Below are positions 52,818-61,431 of a stretch of 64,000 nucleotides of DNA, one piece after another; the first letter of the stretch is position 1; every line of letters begins with the position of its first letter. Position numbers and translations under genes: made by a program. The DNA lies in NCBI RefSeq assembly GCF_003047285.1, contig NZ_PZYX01000001.1, positions 610,277-674,276 on the forward strand. The letters are read 5' to 3'. Below the pieces are notes generated by a model, which searched no databases, was not told the origin of the DNA, and saw nothing but the letters and a program-made list of their open reading frames with translations. Origin of the DNA: Nocardioides allogilvus (GTDB taxonomy: Bacteria; Actinomycetota; Actinomycetes; Propionibacteriales; Nocardioidaceae).

Positions 52818-53707
52818 ACGACATCCACGTCGACGTCGACGGCCGCACGCTCAAGATCAGCAACCTCGACAAGGTGCTCTATCCGCGCACCGGCACCACC
52901 AAGGGTGAGGTGCTCAACTACTACGCCTCGATCTCCGGGGTCCTCCTCCCGCACCTCGAGGATCGCGCGGTCACCCGCATCCGCTGGCCGCACGGCGTGC
53001 AGGCGGGGAGCTTCTTCGAGAAGAACGCGCCGTCGGGCACCCCGTCGTGGGTGCGTACGGCGACGGTGCCGACCACCGGCAGCCGCGCGAGCTCGGACAG
53101 CGACACCCTGCGGTTCCCGATCTGCGACGACCTCGCGACCCTGACGTGGCTGGTCAACCTCGCCGCGCTCGAGCTGCACGTGCACCAGTGGCAGGTGACC
53201 AAGGCCGGCAAGCCACGCAAGCCCGACCGGCTCGTCATCGACCTCGACCCGGGGGAGCCGGCCGGCCTGCACGAGTGCTGCCAGGTCGCGCTCAAGGTCC
53301 GCGACGCGCTCGCCGAGCGCGACCTGTCGTGCAGTCCCGTGACCAGCGGCAGCAAGGGCCTCCACCTCTACGCCGCACTGCCCCGCAAGCTCGACAGCGA
53401 CGGCACCACCGCGCTGGCCAAGGAGGTCGCCGAGGAGCTGCAGAAGGCCGACCCCGGGCTGATCACGGCGAGCATGACGAAGGCCAAGCGGCCCGGCAAG
53501 GTGTTCCTCGACTGGTCGCAGAACTCCGGCTCCAAGACCACCATCTCGCCGTACTCCATGCGCGGGCGCGAGCGCCCCACCGTGGCCACCCCCGTCACCT
53601 GGGACGAGGTCGAGCTCGGGGCGCACGACCCCCTCGGGCTGGAGCAGTTCCGCTTCGAGGAGGTCCTCGAGCGGGTGCAGGACCACGGCGACCTCTTCGA
53701 CGCCTGA
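52814..53707 (+). CDS. LigD polymerase (primase-like) domain protein
   Basis: The 297-residue archaeo-eukaryotic primase superfamily polymerase fills gaps and adds nucleotides at broken ends. It has the metal-binding DxD in RLVIDLDPGEPAGL, substrate-binding TSGSKGLHLYAAL and the third acidic residue in KVFLDWSQNSGSKT. The N-terminal part starts LKISNLDKVLYPRTGTTKGE, the usual Pol-domain opening. It is encoded separately from the ligase, with a four-base ATGA overlap. No phosphoesterase domain or gene was found nearby. Confidence 0.92.
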   Translation: MNDIHVDVDGRTLKISNLDKVLYPRTGTTKGEVLNYYASISGVLLPHLEDRAVTRIRWPHGVQAGSFFEKNAPSGTPSWVRTATVPTTGSRASSDSDTLRFPICDDLATLTWLVNLAALELHVHQWQVTKAGKPRKPDRLVIDLDPGEPAGLHECCQVALKVRDALAERDLSCSPVTSGSKGLHLYAALPRKLDSDGTTALAKEVAEELQKADPGLITASMTKAKRPGKVFLDWSQNSGSKTTISPYSMRGRERPTVATPVTWDEVELGAHDPLGLEQFRFEEVLERVQDHGDLFDA

Positions 53708-53777
53708 GGACCGATGCCGGACGCCCGGCTCCGGCGTTCAGGCTCGCTGTCACCCAATCAGCCTTATGCTCGCCGGT

Positions 53778-54470
53778 ATGGCGCGGGTGCTGGTCGTCGA
53801 GGACGAGGAAGACATCGCATTTCCGCTCGTTCGCACGCTCGAACGAGAGGGCTACGACGTCACCTGGCTCGACTCCGGCCGCGGCGCGCTGGAGCACCTG
53901 CGGCTCGAGTCGCCCGACATCTTGATCCTCGACCTGGGGCTGCCCGACATGGACGGCCTCGACGTCTGCCGGGCCGCCCGCACCGCCGGCTTCGAGGGCG
54001 GCATCATGATCGTCACCGCCCGCGGCGGCGAGCTCGACCGCGTGGTCGGTCTGGACTTCGGGGCCGACGACTACCTCGTCAAGCCCTTCGGGCTGGCCGA
54101 GCTCCAGGCGCGGGTCCGCGCGCTGCTGCGTCGCAGCCAGTCGGGTCGTGGCGACAACCGCGTCACCACGACCGAGACCGCCTCCGGGCTCCGCGTCGAC
54201 GTCGACGCCCGCCGGGTCACCATCGAGCAGGTCGAGCTCGCCCTCACGGCCAAGGAGTTCGACGTGCTCGCGCTGCTGGCCGCCAGCCGGGACAAGGTCG
54301 TCACCCGCGAGACCCTGATGAACGAGGTCTGGGACGAGAACTGGTTCGGCTCGACCAAGACGCTCGACGTGACCATCGGCCGACTGCGCAGCAAGCTCGA
54401 CGAGGCCGGCGCCCGCGATCGCGTCGTGGCGATCCGTGGGGTGGGGTTCCGGCTCGAGGGCGACGGCTGA
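53778..54470 (+). CDS. OmpR-family response regulator, orphan
   Basis: The 230-residue protein has a receiver domain at 1-115 with acidic pocket VVEDEED and phospho-acceptor Asp in ILILDLGLPDMDGLD, Thr/Ser in MIVTARG, and Lys in YLVKPFG. The winged-helix output domain is at about 135-228 (LTAKEFDVLALLAASRDKVV, DVTIGRLRSKLDEAGARDRV). No histidine kinase gene lies beside it. TATGCT is seven bases before the ATG at 53778, so it is leaderless and the ATG four codons earlier is not used. It precedes the tad operon. Confidence 0.9.
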   Translation: MARVLVVEDEEDIAFPLVRTLEREGYDVTWLDSGRGALEHLRLESPDILILDLGLPDMDGLDVCRAARTAGFEGGIMIVTARGGELDRVVGLDFGADDYLVKPFGLAELQARVRALLRRSQSGRGDNRVTTTETASGLRVDVDARRVTIEQVELALTAKEFDVLALLAASRDKVVTRETLMNEVWDENWFGSTKTLDVTIGRLRSKLDEAGARDRVVAIRGVGFRLEGDG

Positions 54471-54487
54471 GCCCTGGTGTGACGGGT

Positions 54488-54505
54488 GACGCCTCGTGTG
54501 GCGTC
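54488..54505. terminator. Short hairpin between the response regulator and the tad operon
   Basis: GACGCC, loop TCGTGT, GGCGTC: a perfect 6-bp stem, 17 bases after the stop of the response regulator gene. It is weak but correctly placed. Confidence 0.45.
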
Positions 54506-54608
54506 CCCGACGCGACGTTGTCCACAGGCTGTTCTTCGCCAGTGGTGGTCTGGTCCACCCTCATTTAGCCTCTAGCCCGTAGCCGATCTCGGGACAGGGG
54601 ACTACGCC

Positions 54609-55862
54609 ATGACGCTGACGCGTCCAGACACGCACGCCGACCTCATCGAGGAGCTCGACGCGCGGGTGCGCGAGCAGGTTCGCACCGAAGGGGTCGACCC
54701 CCAGCGCGATGCACTGATCGTGCGTCGCATCGCCGAGGACGTCGTCCGCCGCCACGACGAGCGCAGCCTGACCGGTGCCGTCGTCCCGGTCGCCGATCCC
54801 GGTGCCGTCGTCGGCGAGCTGATCGCCCGGGTCTCCGGCTTCGGCGCGCTGCAGCCGTTCCTCGACGACCCCGAGGTCGAGGAGGTCTGGATCAACGACC
54901 CGAGCCGGGTCTTCATCGCCCGGCGCGGGCGGCACGAGCTGACCAACCTGATGCTGTCGGCGGCCCAGGTGCACGAGCTGATCGAGCGGATGCTGAAGTC
55001 GAGCGGTCGCCGCATCGACATCTCCCAGCCGTTCGTGGACGCGATGCTGCCCGAGGGGCACCGGCTGCACGTCGTGCTCGAGGGCATCAGCCGCGGGTTC
55101 TCGGCCGTCAACATCCGCAAGTTCGTCGTCCGGGCCCGCCGCCTCGACGACCTCGTGGAGCTCGGCAGCATGTCGGCGCAGGCCGCGGCCTTCCTCGACG
55201 CGGCGATCCGCGCCGGTCTCAACGTCCTGGTCGCCGGCGGCACCCAGGCCGGCAAGACGACCTTCCTCAACTGTCTCGCCGCCTCGATCCCCGGTGGGGA
55301 CCGGGTCGTGTCCGCGGAGGAGGTCTTCGAGCTCCAGTTCAACCACCCCGACTGGGTGCCCATGCAGACCCGGCAGGCGGGCCTCGAGGGCACCGGCGAG
55401 ATCCGGCTGCGCGACCTGGTCAAGGAGGCGCTGCGCATGCGCCCCAGCCGGGTCATCGTCGGCGAGGTCCGCGCCGAGGAGTGCCTGGACCTCCTGCTCG
55501 CCCTCAACGCCGGCCTGCCCGGCATGTGCACGCTGCACGCCAACAGCGCCCGCGAGGCGCTGGTCAAGATGTGCACGCTGCCGCTGCTGGCGGGCGAGAA
55601 CATCTCCGCGCGCTTCGTCGTCCCGACGGTGGCGAGCTCGGTCGACCTCGTCGTGCACCTCGGCATCGACGCCCAGGGTGTCCGCCGGGTCAACGAGATC
55701 GTCTCCGTGCCCGGCCGGGTGGAGAACGACATCATCGAGGTCGAGCCCATCTTCGAGCGCGTGGGCGGCGAGCTGCGCCGCGGTGCCGGGATGCCCTCGC
55801 GGCTCGAGCGCTTCGAGCGGATCGGCATCGACCTGCACCAGATCCTCAACGGGGTCCACTGA
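54609..55862 (+). CDS. tadA: TadA/CpaF secretion ATPase of the Flp pilus
   Basis: The 417-residue type II/IV secretion ATPase has Walker A VAGGTQAGKTTFLNCL with K216 and an Asp box near SAEEVFELQF. MRPSRVIVGEVRAEECLDLL is the Walker B region and CTLHANSAREALVKM the His box. The N-terminal all-helical region (about 1-70) is of CpaF type. It hydrolyses ATP to drive pilus assembly. The stop overlaps the next gene by one base. AGGGG lies eight bases before the ATG. Confidence 0.93.
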   Translation: MTLTRPDTHADLIEELDARVREQVRTEGVDPQRDALIVRRIAEDVVRRHDERSLTGAVVPVADPGAVVGELIARVSGFGALQPFLDDPEVEEVWINDPSRVFIARRGRHELTNLMLSAAQVHELIERMLKSSGRRIDISQPFVDAMLPEGHRLHVVLEGISRGFSAVNIRKFVVRARRLDDLVELGSMSAQAAAFLDAAIRAGLNVLVAGGTQAGKTTFLNCLAASIPGGDRVVSAEEVFELQFNHPDWVPMQTRQAGLEGTGEIRLRDLVKEALRMRPSRVIVGEVRAEECLDLLLALNAGLPGMCTLHANSAREALVKMCTLPLLAGENISARFVVPTVASSVDLVVHLGIDAQGVRRVNEIVSVPGRVENDIIEVEPIFERVGGELRRGAGMPSRLERFERIGIDLHQILNGVH

Positions 55863-56716
55863 TGGGTGCGCTCGTCGGGCTCGGCACCGGCCTGGGCCTG
55901 CTGCTGATCTGGTCGGCCTTCTTCGTGCCGCGGACGCCGAAGGAGCCCAGGCCCGGCGGCGGCCGTGGACGCCAGCTGCTGGCCAGGGCCGGGCTCGGTG
56001 ACGTCTCGGTCGCCAGTCTCGCGGCGTTGTGCGTCGTCTTCGCCGTGGTCGCGTTCGTCGTCATCCAGGCGGTCTCGCGCACCGTGCCGGTGTCCATCAC
56101 GTTCGCGCTGATGGCGGGCTACACGCCCGTCGCCGTGGTCAAGCAGCGCGCAGCCAAGCGCCAGCGCGAGTTCGCCGAGGTCTGGCCCGACGCCGTCGAC
56201 AACCTCGCCAGCGCCGTACGCGCCGGACTCTCGCTGCCCGACGCGCTCTCGGCGCTGGGCACCAACGGCCCCGAGCCGTTGCGTGACTCCTTCGACCAGT
56301 TCGCGCTCGACTACCAGGTCACCGGCCGCTTCCACGAGTCGCTCGACCGGCTCAAGGTGCGCTTGGCCGACCCCGTCGGCGACCGCGTCGTCGAGGGCCT
56401 GCGGATCGCCCGCGAGGTGGGTGGAGGTGAGCTCGGCCGGCTGCTGCGCAACCTCTCGGGCTATCTCCGCGACGAGGCGCGCACCCGCTCCGAGATGGAG
56501 TCGCGCCAGGCGTGGACGGTCAACGGCGCCCGGCTGGCCGTGGCCGCGCCCTGGGTCGTCCTGCTGCTGATGTCCTTCCAGTCCGGCTCCGTCACCGCCT
56601 ACTCGTCCGGCGCGGGCGTCGTGGTGCTCGTGATCGGTGCCGTGCTGTGCCTGACTGCCTACCGGCTGATGATGCGCATCGGCCGGCTGCCCGTCGAGCG
56701 ACGGATCCTGGCATGA
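55862..56716 (+). CDS. tadB: TadB-like inner-membrane protein of the Flp pilus
   Basis: The 284-residue type II secretion F (GspF-like) domain protein has an N-terminal hydrophobic region (about 1-20 and 45-90). The cytoplasmic domain reads FAEVWPDAVDNLASAVRAGL, SLPDALSALG and GLRIAREVGGGELGRLLRNL, with two membrane helices at the C-terminus. It forms the platform with TadC for the TadA ATPase. It is coupled to tadA (TGATG) and overlaps tadC by four bases (ATGA). Confidence 0.88.
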   Translation: MGALVGLGTGLGLLLIWSAFFVPRTPKEPRPGGGRGRQLLARAGLGDVSVASLAALCVVFAVVAFVVIQAVSRTVPVSITFALMAGYTPVAVVKQRAAKRQREFAEVWPDAVDNLASAVRAGLSLPDALSALGTNGPEPLRDSFDQFALDYQVTGRFHESLDRLKVRLADPVGDRVVEGLRIAREVGGGELGRLLRNLSGYLRDEARTRSEMESRQAWTVNGARLAVAAPWVVLLLMSFQSGSVTAYSSGAGVVVLVIGAVLCLTAYRLMMRIGRLPVERRILA

Positions 56717-57654
56717 GCGCGTCGCTGTGGGGAGCGGTGCTCGGAGCCGCAGCGGCTGCGGGGGTGCTGCTGATCGCCGCCCGGATCCTGGTGATCCGGC
56801 GCCCCCAGCTCGCGCTGCGCGTGCTGCCCTACGTCCGCGACCTGCCGCAGGTCGGGCGCACCCCCAGCCTCAAGGTCACGTCGTCGTCGCCGACGGTCGC
56901 GGCGGCCGGCATCTTCGGACCCTTCCTCCGCTCCACCGCCGACCTCGTCGAGAAGGTCCTCGGCGGTGCGACGTCGGTGCGGCGCCGCCTCGAGCGCGCA
57001 GCGATCCCCAAGACCGTGCACGAGTTCCGGATCGAGCAGGTGCTGTGGGGGCTCGCCGGCTTCGGGCTGGTGGCCGCATACTCCCTCCTCAAGGCGCTCT
57101 CGGGGTCGGTCGCGCCGATCACCTCCTTGCTGCTGTGCGGCCTGGGCTTCGTGCTCGGGGTCATGGCCCGCGACAACCGTCTCAGCTCCCAGGCGACCAA
57201 CCGCGAGCGACAGATCATCACCGAGTTCCCGACGGTCGCCGAGCTGCTCGCCCTCGCGGTGGCCGCGGGCGAGAGCCCGGTCGCTGCGCTCGATCGTGTC
57301 GTACGCCGCAGCGGGGGCGAGCTGTCCGCCGACCTCAGCCGTGTGCTGGCCGACATCCGCACCGGCACCCCCGTCGCGGCCGGCTTCGACCGGCTCGCCG
57401 CCACGACCGGGTTGCCGCTCGTGGCCCGCTTCGCGACCGGCATCTCGGTCGCCATCGAGCGCGGGACTCCGCTGGCCGACGTGCTGCACGCCCAGGCCGC
57501 GGACGTGCGCGAGGCCGGTCGCCGCAACCTGATCGAGACCGCCGCCCGCAAGGAGGTCCTGATGATGGCGCCCGTCGTCTTCCTGGTCCTGCCGGTGACG
57601 GTCCTCTTCGCCTTCTTCCCCGGCGCCATCGGCCTCAGCCTGGTGGTGCCGTGA
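56713..57654 (+). CDS. tadC: TadC-like inner-membrane protein of the Flp pilus
   Basis: The second GspF-type protein, 313 residues, has EFPTVAELLALAVAAGESPV, TPVAAGFDRLAATTGLPLVA and a C-terminal helix pair ending FLVLPVTVLFAFFPGAIGLS. A hydrophobic N-terminus and two central helices at about 112-155 complete the topology. It partners with TadB. The stop is about 60 bases before the pilin gene, leaving room for an internal ribosome-binding site. Confidence 0.88.
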   Translation: MSASLWGAVLGAAAAAGVLLIAARILVIRRPQLALRVLPYVRDLPQVGRTPSLKVTSSSPTVAAAGIFGPFLRSTADLVEKVLGGATSVRRRLERAAIPKTVHEFRIEQVLWGLAGFGLVAAYSLLKALSGSVAPITSLLLCGLGFVLGVMARDNRLSSQATNRERQIITEFPTVAELLALAVAAGESPVAALDRVVRRSGGELSADLSRVLADIRTGTPVAAGFDRLAATTGLPLVARFATGISVAIERGTPLADVLHAQAADVREAGRRNLIETAARKEVLMMAPVVFLVLPVTVLFAFFPGAIGLSLVVP

Positions 57655-57712
57655 GCACCGCCGATCCACACCCACCTCTGTGCACGTCCGAACGAACCGA
57701 ACGGGGAAACCG

Positions 57713-57910
57713 ATGATCAACACCACTCTCGACCAGCTCCTGCGCCTCTACGTCGCGATGACCGAGCCTCGCCGGCGTGACGAGCGGGGAGACGTGCCCG
57801 GCTGGGTGATGGTGACCGTGATGACGGTCGGCCTGGCGATCGTGATCTTCGGCTTCGCCGAAGAGCCGCTCAAGGCCCTGCTGACTCGCGCGTTCGACTC
57901 GGTCAAGTAG
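57713..57910 (+). CDS. Flp-type pilin-like small protein
   Basis: The 65-residue protein has a basic N-terminal segment (LRLYVAMTEPRRRDERGDVP) then a hydrophobic helix GWVMVTVMTVGLAIVIFGFA and a short basic tail. Place and shape fit the Flp pilin of actinobacterial tad loci, with likely processing near RGDVPG by a prepilin peptidase, although the classic G/XXXXEY is not evident. No TadV peptidase gene was found in the window. GGGGAAA upstream is the ribosome-binding site. Confidence 0.75.
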   Translation: MINTTLDQLLRLYVAMTEPRRRDERGDVPGWVMVTVMTVGLAIVIFGFAEEPLKALLTRAFDSVK

Positions 57911-57914
57911 CCCG

Positions 57915-58313
57915 ATGCTCGGCTGCCTCCGATCCCGCACGAGGTCAGAGCGTGGCAGCGCGGTGGTGGACTTCGTGATGATCCTGCTGGTCCTGCTCCC
58001 GCTGTTCGCCGGGTTGCTCCAGCTCGCGCTCGTCCTGCACGTGCGCAACACGCTCTCCTCCGCCGCGGCCGAGGGGGCGCGTCGCGCGGCCGTCGTCGGG
58101 GCGACGGCCGACGACGGCAGGGCGAAGGCGGCCGAGCAGATCGTGGGCACCCTCAACGAGAAGTTCGCCCAGGACATCGACATCCAAGGCACGACGATCG
58201 GTGGTGCGCCCGCCTACAAGGTCGTGATCGTCGCCGAGGTCCCGGCGCTCGGACTGGGCGGACCGGCGATCCGCCTCGAGGTCAGTGGCAACGCGATCAT
58301 CGAGTCGCCATGA
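57915..58313 (+). CDS. tadE: TadE-like pilus protein
   Basis: The 132-residue protein has an N-terminal RSERGSAVVDFVMILLVLLP, the TadE pattern (short basic segment, then E/D and a single membrane helix), followed by a soluble domain (NTLSSAAAEGARRAAVVG). It is a pseudopilin-like minor component. The stop overlaps the next gene (ATGA). Confidence 0.85.
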   Translation: MLGCLRSRTRSERGSAVVDFVMILLVLLPLFAGLLQLALVLHVRNTLSSAAAEGARRAAVVGATADDGRAKAAEQIVGTLNEKFAQDIDIQGTTIGGAPAYKVVIVAEVPALGLGGPAIRLEVSGNAIIESP

Positions 58314-58774
58314 GGATTCGGGCTGACGAGCAGGGGAGTGCGCTCGTCGAGTTCTGCTGGGTCGGGCTGATCCTCTTCATCCCGATCACCTGGATCGTCA
58401 TCTCCGTGTTCGAGGTGCAGCGCGGCGCCTTCGCCGTCAACGGCGCGGCCCGGGCGGCGGCGCGCGCCTATGCGCTGGCGCCGGACGACGCGACCGGTGC
58501 CGCCCGGGCGCAGGCGGTCGTCGACCAGACGCTCGCCGACCAGGGCGGCGACGGGCAGACCGGCAAGGTGCACGTGTCGTGCGTCCCCTTCCCGAAGAAC
58601 TGTCACACCGGCACCTCGATGATCACCGTCCGGATCGCCTCCGGGGTCACGCTGCCGTTCCTGCCCGCGGTGCTCGGCGACCAGCGGGACTCGTTCAAGC
58701 TGACGGCGACGCACACCGTGCCGATCGGCCAGTTCGTCGCCGTACCCCACGAAGAGCAAGGGGTCGAGGAGTGA
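58310..58774 (+). CDS. TadE/TadF-like pilus protein
   Basis: The 154-residue protein begins MRIRADEQGSALVEFCWVGL, another TadE-type helix, then NGAARAAARAYALAPDDATG and a domain with two cysteines (VSCVPFPKNCHTG) likely forming a disulfide. It is a second minor pilin of the same operon. The stop overlaps the next start by four bases (GTGA). Confidence 0.82.
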   Translation: MRIRADEQGSALVEFCWVGLILFIPITWIVISVFEVQRGAFAVNGAARAAARAYALAPDDATGAARAQAVVDQTLADQGGDGQTGKVHVSCVPFPKNCHTGTSMITVRIASGVTLPFLPAVLGDQRDSFKLTATHTVPIGQFVAVPHEEQGVEE

Positions 58775-59211
58775 GGCGCCGCGACGAGCGTGGCTCGACG
58801 ATCCCGCTCATCGTCGGTCTCGCGGCCGTCCTGCTGATGGGCGTCGCCCTGGTCGTCAACGCGTCGTCCGCCTATCTCCAGCGGCAGGCGCTGGACACCC
58901 TGGCCGACGGCGCGGCGCTGCGCGGGGCCGACCTCGGCGCTGCGGGTGTGTACGGCGAGGGCCTGGACGTCGAGCGGTTGCTGCAGGAGAAGGGGGCCGT
59001 CGAGAAGGTCGTGGTCGCCTACCTGCAGTCCATCGGGGCGGACAGGACCTACCCCGGCCTCGAGGTCGACGCCCGGGTGAACGTCGTCGACCGGTCGGTG
59101 ACCGTGACCCTGAGTGCGCCCGTCGACCTGCCGATGCGCATCCCGGGAAGTCCGACGAAACCCGTCGTCGGGGCGAGCAGCACCGCCGCCGTGACGGTCC
59201 AGGGCAACTGA
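58771..59211 (+). CDS. TadG/Tad-domain protein (pilus-assembly, surface-exposed)
   Basis: The 146-residue protein has N-terminal RRDERGSTIPLIVGLAAVLL with one membrane helix, then SAYLQRQALDTLADGAALRG, the classic Tad-domain pattern of alanine/glycine helices. A short extracellular part completes it; the von Willebrand-like domain of full TadG is missing. It is the last gene of the seven-gene tad operon. Confidence 0.8.
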   Translation: MRRRDERGSTIPLIVGLAAVLLMGVALVVNASSAYLQRQALDTLADGAALRGADLGAAGVYGEGLDVERLLQEKGAVEKVVVAYLQSIGADRTYPGLEVDARVNVVDRSVTVTLSAPVDLPMRIPGSPTKPVVGASSTAAVTVQGN

Positions 59212-59286
59212 GCGACAACTAATCGACCCACCGGCGCATCCCTCTTGCAGCAGCCCACAACGGGCGACACTGACAGGGGGAATCCC

Positions 59287-60084
59287 ATGAACCGATTCAT
59301 CACCGCCGGCGCCGGTCTCGCACTGATCGCCACCCCGCTCGTTGCCACCACGGCCACCGCGAGCGACACCACCGCCGAGCGCAAGGTGGCCTACTCGGTC
59401 ACCGCCAAGATCAACAAGACGATGGCGATCGCCGACGAGGACGTCGTGAAGATCCGCGGCAAGGTCAGCCCGAAGGCCGTCGGCGACAAGGTCGTCCTGC
59501 AGCAGCGCATGGACGGCAAGAAGAAGTGGGCGGTCTCCGGCAAGGCCAAGATCAAGGCCAACGGCACGTTCCTGCTCAAGGACGAGCCGAGCACCGCCGG
59601 CACCCGGTTCTACCGCGTGCTCAAGCCGGCCGCGGGCAGCATCAAGAAGGGCGTGAGCCAGGAGCTCGAGCTCGTGGTCTACGGCTGGGAGAAGCTCGGC
59701 TACCGCTCCCGCGGGCCGGCCACCAATGTGTTCGTCACCAACGCCGTGATCGCCACCGAGAACTACGCCGCCAGCATCGTGACCGACAAGACCGGCACGC
59801 CGTCGTCGGTGGAGTACACGCTGGGCAAGAAGTGCCTCAAGCTGCGCGCGAGCTACGCCCTCACCGACGACTCCGCCAGCGACAGCACCGGCATCGCGGC
59901 CCTCAAGGTCGACGGCAACGTTGCCTTCGCCTCCGGCCTCGCGATCGGCCAGCTCGTCGAGGACCACGAGGTCAACATCACCGACGCGTTCCGGATCAGC
60001 TACGAGCTGACCGCCACGGCCACCGCCGCCGACAAGGTCTCCAGGGTCGCCGTCGCCACGCCCGAGGTGCTCTGCACCAAGTAG
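59287..60084 (+). CDS. Secreted protein of unknown function
   Basis: The 265-residue protein has a signal peptide ([20 protein letters not shown], cleavage near TATASD). The first domain resembles Ig-like beta-sandwich repeats ([40 protein letters not shown]). The C-terminal half with [20 protein letters not shown] and [18 protein letters not shown] resembles NPCBM/galactose-binding-like domains by eye. There is one cysteine in KKCLKL and one near the end (VLCTK). A GGGGGAA ribosome-binding site precedes ATG 59287. It follows the tad operon but is likely its own unit. Confidence 0.65.
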   Translation: MNRFITAGAGLALIATPLVATTATASDTTAERKVAYSVTAKINKTMAIADEDVVKIRGKVSPKAVGDKVVLQQRMDGKKKWAVSGKAKIKANGTFLLKDEPSTAGTRFYRVLKPAAGSIKKGVSQELELVVYGWEKLGYRSRGPATNVFVTNAVIATENYAASIVTDKTGTPSSVEYTLGKKCLKLRASYALTDDSASDSTGIAALKVDGNVAFASGLAIGQLVEDHEVNITDAFRISYELTATATAADKVSRVAVATPEVLCTK

Positions 60085-60146
60085 CCCGAGAGCTCGCTCC
60101 CCCTTCCCACTCGGGAGCGTTCAAGTCGGGCCCGCACCGCCCGACG

Positions 60147-60193
60147 GAGCCGCCCGGAGTCGCCCGAGAAGTCGGGTCGGCTCCGGGCGGCTC
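60147..60193. terminator. Large hairpin terminator before prfB
   Basis: GAGCCGCCCGGAG (60147-60159) is the exact inverse of CTCCGGGCGGCTC (60181-60193), enclosing a second stem CCCGA/TCGGG. It is suited to end transcription of the secreted-protein gene just upstream. Confidence 0.8.
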
Positions 60194-60236
60194 GCCGAAT
60201 CGACGGCCCATGGCCCGCCCCGTAGTGTTGCCCTTT

Positions 60237-61352
60237 GTGGCAGGCACCGACTTCGACCAAGAGATCAAGCAGCTCCAGGCGACCATGAAGACCATCGGCC
60301 AGGTCCTCGACCTGGACAAGATGCGCGAGGAGATCGCCGACCTCGGCGACCAGGTCGCCGCCCCCGACCTGTGGGACGACGTCGACAGCGCCACCCGCAT
60401 CACCGGCCGGCTCTCGGCCCTCCAGGGTGAGCTGGACAAGTTCACCGGCCTCGAGGGCCGCATCGAGGACCTCGCGCTGATGGTCGAGATGGCCCAGGAG
60501 GAGGGTGACGACGCCACCCTCGAGGACTCCCAGCTGGAGCTCGACCGGATCAAGAAGTCCGTCGAGTCCCTGGAGATCCGCACTCTCCTCTCCGGTGAGT
60601 ACGACGTCCGCGAGGCGCTGGTCAGCATCCGCGCCGGTGCTGGTGGTGTGGACGCGGCCGACTTCGCCGAGACCCTGATGCGGATGTACATCCGCTGGGC
60701 CGAGCAGCACAAGTACCCCGTCGAGGTCTTCGAGACGTCCTACGCCGAGGAAGCCGGCCTGAAGTCCGCGACCTTCGCCATCCACGCGCCCTACGCCTAC
60801 GGCACGCTGTCCGTCGAGGCCGGCACCCACCGCCTCGTGCGGATCAGCCCCTTCGACAACCAGGGCCGTCGCCAGACCTCCTTCGCGGCGGTCGAGGTCG
60901 TGCCGGTGCTCGAGCAGACCGACGAGATCGACATCCCCGACGAGGAGATCCGCACCGACGTCTACCGCTCCGGCGGTCCCGGCGGCCAGTCCGTCAACAC
61001 GACCGACTCCGCGGTGCGCCTCACCCACATCCCCACCGGCACCGTCGTGTCCTGCCAGAACGAGAAGTCGCAGCTGCAGAACAAGGCATCCGCGATGGTC
61101 GTGCTCAAGGCCAAGCTCCTCGCCCTGAAGAAGGCCGAGGAGAAGGCCCACCTCGACGGCATGCGCGGCGACGTCCAGGCCTCGTGGGGCGACCAGATGC
61201 GCAACTACGTGCTGAACCCCTACCAGATCGTCAAGGACCTGCGGACCGGCTACGAGTCGGGCAACCCCACCTCGGTCTTCGACGGCGACCTCGACGGCTT
61301 CATCGAGGCCGGCATCCGCTGGCGCAAGGCCGCCGAGAAGGCCGACGCCTGA
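60237..61352 (+). CDS. prfB: Peptide chain release factor 2
   Basis: The 371-residue protein recognises UGA/UAA and releases the polypeptide. The GGQ motif is at G249-Q251 in [20 protein letters not shown]. The helical N-terminal domain ([20 protein letters not shown]) and [20 protein letters not shown] are typical. There is no in-frame UGA, so no programmed frameshift, as usual in actinobacteria. GTG 60237 (MAGTDFDQE) is preferred over ATG 60210 because TAGTGT lies eight bases before it (leaderless) and 60210 lies upstream of that promoter. Confidence 0.94.
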   Translation: MAGTDFDQEIKQLQATMKTIGQVLDLDKMREEIADLGDQVAAPDLWDDVDSATRITGRLSALQGELDKFTGLEGRIEDLALMVEMAQEEGDDATLEDSQLELDRIKKSVESLEIRTLLSGEYDVREALVSIRAGAGGVDAADFAETLMRMYIRWAEQHKYPVEVFETSYAEEAGLKSATFAIHAPYAYGTLSVEAGTHRLVRISPFDNQGRRQTSFAAVEVVPVLEQTDEIDIPDEEIRTDVYRSGGPGGQSVNTTDSAVRLTHIPTGTVVSCQNEKSQLQNKASAMVVLKAKLLALKKAEEKAHLDGMRGDVQASWGDQMRNYVLNPYQIVKDLRTGYESGNPTSVFDGDLDGFIEAGIRWRKAAEKADA

Positions 61353-61366
61353 TCCGCTGACCGCAA

Positions 61367-61408
61367 CGTCATGGGGACTGGCTGTTCGAACAGCCAGATC
61401 TCATGACG
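61367..61408. terminator. Nested inverted repeat between prfB and the converging gene
   Basis: CTGGCTGTTCGAACAGCCAG (61378-61397) is a perfect 20-base palindrome. It is framed by CGTCATG (61367-61373) and CATGACG (61402-61408). It probably terminates prfB and the gene at 61432 from the other side. Confidence 0.75.
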
Positions 61409-61431
61409 TACGGCGCAGCGCCGGCGCGCCC

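Noticed and set aside
60085..60236. Programmed frameshift or attenuator in front of prfB
   Set aside because: The coding frame has no internal UGA and the large hairpin lies upstream of the probable leaderless start, so it terminates the previous gene.
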